Positions 45,257-47,906 of a DNA stretch of 47,906 nt are shown here, piece by piece. Within the stretch, counting starts at the first letter, position 1. Each line of letters opens with the position of its first letter. A program made the translations under genes and the position numbers. A model generated the notes under the pieces. It was not told where the DNA came from and did no database searches. It saw nothing but the letters and a program-made list of their open reading frames with translations. The DNA is from an uncultured Lachnospiraceae bacterium. GTDB lineage: Bacteria > Bacillota > Clostridia > Lachnospirales > Lachnospiraceae. The DNA lies in NCBI GenBank assembly GCA_910586095.1, contig CAJUHQ010000011.1, forward strand, positions 1 through 47,906, given 5' to 3'.

Positions 45257-45550
45257 ATGAACATTGAGAAATACATATAAAGTTGTCGTGCTGAAGCACT
45301 CCAAATCGTCGGTTTTGTGTTGTAATTACCATTTTTGTCTGTTTGAGATGCACATATATAGAAGTATTTTATATGTAGTTCTCAATCAGACAAATTTGGA
45401 AAACACATATAAAAAGTTGTCACCAATTTAGAAGATGCATATAAATCTTCTTCTAATATGTACCTTCTAAAAAAGTGACAAATTTTAAAAATCAGACTTT
45501 TGAGCGTAGCGAAAACTTTATATGTAAACAAAGTGACAAGAAGGAGATAA
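45257..45550 (+). other. Short frame split by a 240-nt structured insert (candidate bypass or RNA element)
   Basis: ATG 45257 opens MNIEKYI, then TAA. ACATATAAAGTT (45273-45284), overlapping that stop, pairs perfectly over 12 bp with AACTTTATATGT (45514-45525). Inside are GTGC-TGAA-GCAC (45288-45299), TTTGTCTG.../CAGACAAA (about 45334-45394), and a composite stem TTGTCAC-TTTAGAAG / CTTCTAAA-GTGACAA (about 45417-45482). The motif ACATATAAA(AA)GTT occurs three times. The codon before the stop, ATA, recurs at 45520 inside the closing stem, after which a frame (CKQSDKKEIKNG...) continues over the next gene's start. It could be a structured RNA rather than a coding insert. Confidence 0.4.
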
Positions 45551-45553
45551 AAA

Positions 45554-45721
45554 ATGGAAAGGAAGACAGTAAAAATTATTGATATGAAACAAGCAGGACT
45601 GTATATCAAGAATGGATTACAACCAGTAAAAATTTATTATGACAATAAACTGGTCATGGAATTTGATAAAGAGAAGAGTAATCCGCTTTATACCAAATGG
45701 CTGAATAGAACTCTCAAATAA
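45554..45721 (+). CDS. DUF5659-like small protein
   Basis: This 55-residue protein (MERKTVKIIDMKQAGLYIKN..., then YYDNKLVMEFDKE and YTKWLNRTLK) follows the pattern of DUF5659, a small family of phage and mobile-element proteins of unknown function. RBS AAGGAGATA lies just before ATG 45554. The gene is uninterrupted, unlike its neighbours, and lies 34 bp before the 377-residue gene. Confidence 0.65.
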   Translation: MERKTVKIIDMKQAGLYIKNGLQPVKIYYDNKLVMEFDKEKSNPLYTKWLNRTLK

Positions 45722-45755
45722 TGAGATAGATGTTAAATGAAAGGAATTTAATAAA

Positions 45756-46889
45756 TTGATTGAAACAATTACTATTGGTAGATTTAAAAATTACAGAAAG
45801 ATTTGTGAATACCTTCATGAACCGATAAAAACAGGTAAATCAAAACAGCTACAGTTAGAGAACTGGAAAAGGTATTTTGAATATGAGAGAGATGGGAATG
45901 CGTTTGTAATTACAAAAGTATATGATACAGTAAGAGAAAAAGGACAACGCACAAGTAACAATAGAAAAAATGTCCAATCAATGATTGATTACCTACAGGC
46001 AAAGTTCGATCTTGATGATAACTGGTACTCATTCACAGATTGGTATTGTGAGAAATTGAAGCTGATGCATAAAGGAATATGCAATGCAGTCTATCATCCA
46101 GATGAGATAGATGTTGTATGTAAAGAATATAATATTTCTGATGATAAATTATTTTGTGAATATGTTTCGGCTGCAAAATCAGAATTAAAAAATATGTTTC
46201 TAAAAGCACTTGCTTATTTGGAAAAGAAAAATAAACTTACATACCATGACGAATATAAGTTTATATACCATCTTGGTAAACGGACATTAGGACATGTAAT
46301 TACAGATAGTATAAATGATATTATAAAGGAAATAGAAACTATTGTATGTGATGATTTGAATGAAGACCATGATATGAGTAAAAAGATGAAAGGTAGGCAG
46401 CTATTAAAAATAATTTATTCCAAAAAGAAACTTACAGAGGATTTCAAAGAATTATGTCTACTTGCGTTAAATGACAATGATAATATAATAAAAGAACTGA
46501 ATGAAGAATTATCATATCAACATGCTACATACCATCCAGACTATGGTTCAATTTGTAATGAGCGTCCAATAGTTGATTACAGACGTGGGATATCAATTAC
46601 TGATATGGAACTGGAAGTAGGAGATAAAGGATATATAGATACTCTTGCAATAGATATAACAAACAGGATAAGGACTAAAGTAAGAAAGTCATTGAGGAAG
46701 AATTATAGAAGGTTTATAAAGCAATCTGATATAGAAGCAATTGAAAAAGTATTGTTCCAACATTATGATGATAAATTTGATGATGGATTTTTGTATCTGA
46801 AAGAAAATGATATATCAGATATTGAAAAGATTTTTGGCGGTAATGACAACTGGGGAAATCCTGTTTCCATGGAGAATGATTTTCTATAG
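45756..46889 (+). CDS. Possible replication-initiator-like protein of a mobile element
   Basis: This 377-residue soluble protein starts at TTG 45756. The N-terminal about 70 residues (IGRFKNYRKICEYLHEPIKT then GKSKQLQLENWKRYFEYE) resemble a winged-helix-like module seen at the start of several Firmicutes plasmid and phage proteins, with the typical 'K-T-G-x-S-K-x-x-Q' run. The rest is helical and charged and ends with VRKSLRKNYRRFIK near residue 320. I cannot name the family. Position behind a strongly structured, repeat-containing region would fit a Rep protein and origin, but this is inference. It has no internal hairpin breaks. Confidence 0.6.
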   Translation: MIETITIGRFKNYRKICEYLHEPIKTGKSKQLQLENWKRYFEYERDGNAFVITKVYDTVREKGQRTSNNRKNVQSMIDYLQAKFDLDDNWYSFTDWYCEKLKLMHKGICNAVYHPDEIDVVCKEYNISDDKLFCEYVSAAKSELKNMFLKALAYLEKKNKLTYHDEYKFIYHLGKRTLGHVITDSINDIIKEIETIVCDDLNEDHDMSKKMKGRQLLKIIYSKKKLTEDFKELCLLALNDNDNIIKELNEELSYQHATYHPDYGSICNERPIVDYRRGISITDMELEVGDKGYIDTLAIDITNRIRTKVRKSLRKNYRRFIKQSDIEAIEKVLFQHYDDKFDDGFLYLKENDISDIEKIFGGNDNWGNPVSMENDFL

Positions 46890-46903
46890 AGGAAATAGTG
46901 GAT

Positions 46904-47074
46904 ATGCCTACAGAGGGTGAGGTGCTATCAGAACCTATCCTGACAAATATTGATTGTGTGGGACAGAATGAAATATGCGAAGAAAAATCTCATGGTGAAT
47001 GTAATCATGGGCTATTTTGCGTTACTGAAAGGGATTTAGATTTAATTGATATAGATGATCTTGTATTGATGTAG
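46904..47074 (+). CDS. 56-residue frame, probable first segment of hairpin-interrupted gene B
   Basis: The continuous frame encodes MPTEGEVLSEPILTNIDCVG..., an acidic protein with a Cys-rich middle (ICEEKSHGECNHGLFCV) and an acidic end (DLIDIDDLVLM). AGAGGAAAT precedes it; GTG 46898 is an alternative start. The same frame stays coding-like past the stop (KRLCIKELIKSF, then FAKGIQKYLYPSEI), so this may be only the 5' part of a long interrupted gene. Confidence 0.5.
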   Translation: MPTEGEVLSEPILTNIDCVGQNEICEEKSHGECNHGLFCVTERDLDLIDIDDLVLM

Positions 47075-47906
47075 AAACGATTATGTATTAAGGAGCTTAT
47101 CAAAAGTTTTTACAAGCATTTAGGAATGTTCTTATAGGACTTTGCTAAAGGGATACAAAAATATTTGTATCCATCTGAAATATGAAAGGTGCGTCAAATT
47201 TGACGCTGTTCAACATGTACCAAAAAGTACGGATTCGACAGAATTGTCGGAGCTGGTATGGGGTGTCAAAACGCCACCACATATTCAAGATAAGTGCGAT
47301 TGTACACTTATTTGATTAAGTGGTCATGACCAACTATCATATGTTGAGCAGATATCAGATTGTTAAGTATTGAATCATTAGGGCTATCGCGTTTCACGAC
47401 ATACCTTAGAAATTAATCTATATTGTGTCCATCGTGGGCACTTCTTTCTAGTGGGTAACAAAATGTTACATACTTTATAAGGATGGCTACATTGTAGATA
47501 CCCTAAAATTTTCGGGGACCCTTTGAAAACTACTGCTATTCGCCGATTAGTCCGATTGGAAGAATCGAGGTCATTTGCAGTAACCCTCATTGTGAATAAA
47601 TCAAAGGATGTAAAGAATGTTTATGCCCTTATAGGTAAACAAATTTAAAAGTTGTTAAATGTAACTTTAGAAAGCAAAAAGCAAAACTTTTTACAATTGC
47701 AGAGCCTAAAGGGGCAAATCGCCACCTTAGAAATTCCAATATCATTTCAGATGTTGGTCTAACCAACCTCCCATTTTTGGGAGAGTGACCGTATTCCCAT
47801 AAGGGGCATTCGGTAATTCTATCTTACGATTTTAGTTCAAACAGATTCCTTAAATATGGAAAGTGTTGTCCGCTGTGGACAACTGTACATCATGTACATC
47901 TGTTGT
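47075..47906 (+). other. Dense hairpin array overlying shifting coding-like segments (candidate bypass gene B, runs off the window)
   Basis: No plain frame exceeds about 50 codons on this strand, yet more than fifteen short hairpins lie in 830 bp. Clear ones are GGATACAAA/TTTGTATCC (47151-47172), GCGTCAAATTTGACGC (47191-47206), TAAGTG/CACTTA (47291-47310), TGGTCATGACCA (47321-47332), GTGTCC/GGGCAC (47425-47441), GTAACA/TGTTAC (47455-47469), TTTTC/GAAAA (47509-47529), AAAGTT/AACTTT (47648-47668), CTCCCA/TGGGAG (47768-47783) and GTTGTCC/GGACAAC (47865-47883). Coding-like segments lie between them in changing frames, such as KDGYIVDTLK, TTAIRRLVRLEESRSFAVTL and AKLFTIAEPKGANRHLRNSN. Matching codons flank the gaps: AAA 47147/47178, CAA 47286/47331, TAT 47421/47476, AAA 47506/47526, CAA 47640/47675, ACC 47762/47788, GTA 47791/47813. 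Confidence 0.45.

Noticed and set aside
47144..47312. Alternative 45-codon frame MKGASNLTLFNM... opening at ATG 47182
   Set aside because: No ribosome site precedes it, and another frame in the same stretch (YERCVKFDAVQHVPKSTDST) looks more protein-like, so I kept the latter as part of gene B.
47384..47590. 68-codon minus-strand open frame in the hairpin region
   Set aside because: It has no ribosome site, runs against the operon and its product is not protein-like; it mirrors the plus-strand coding-like segments.

Overview
The window is low-GC Firmicutes DNA, most like a gut Lachnospiraceae-type Clostridia. The grounds are strong AGGAGG ribosome sites, a YesMN-type two-component system, small DUF951 and DUF6171 proteins, a GH51/GH36/esterase sugar-use set and a class II aldolase. 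It divides into a chromosomal part (1 to about 34.7 kb) and an AT-rich mobile part (about 34.7 kb to the end).

Chromosomal part. It opens with a partial tRNA-Asn and a tRNA-Cys, then a membrane acyltransferase, a GH51 arabinofuranosidase, a DUF6171 protein, a membrane-anchored GH25 muramidase, a sirtuin and a DUF951 protein. A minus-strand pair (CpXC protein, then TPR protein) follows. From 9.6 to 19.5 kb lies one sugar-sensing and uptake locus: AraC-type response regulator, sensor kinase, two extra sugar-binding proteins, then a galactose-type ABC transporter (binding lipoprotein, double ATPase, permease, small membrane protein). A GH36 alpha-galactosidase, LacI regulator, two SGNH esterases, a mannose-6-phosphate isomerase and fructose-bisphosphate aldolase follow. 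Together they can sense, import, deacetylate and degrade galactose- and mannose-containing oligosaccharides. On the minus strand are a FucO-like alcohol dehydrogenase, a 1147-residue SIR2-NTPase-TPR protein with the build of an Avs5-like antiphage sensor, and CTP synthase.

Mobile part. The sharpest structure is a complete 7,620-bp Mu-like transposon at 37035-44654. It has TG...CA ends, inverted terminal repeats sharing 20 identical bases, and a 5-bp target duplication (GCTAC). It carries a c/ner-like switch, MuA, MuB, two small early genes and a Mor-family activator. Its only recognised virion genes are a Mu gpT major capsid and a Mu gpI protease/scaffold, with one further unassigned protein before the capsid. 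No portal, terminase, tail or lysis gene is present.

The transposon sits in the last sense codon of a reading frame in a second, plasmid- or phage-like element. That element encodes HU, a Cys-rich protein, a DUF5659-like protein and a 377-residue possible replication protein. Several of its genes appear to be broken by short hairpins that contain stops or shift the frame. Protein-like segments in changing frames can be joined by pairing identical codons on each side of the hairpins. I read this as candidate programmed translational bypassing (phage T4 gene 60-like) or removal of tiny RNA elements. Decayed genes or a structured non-coding RNA remain possible.
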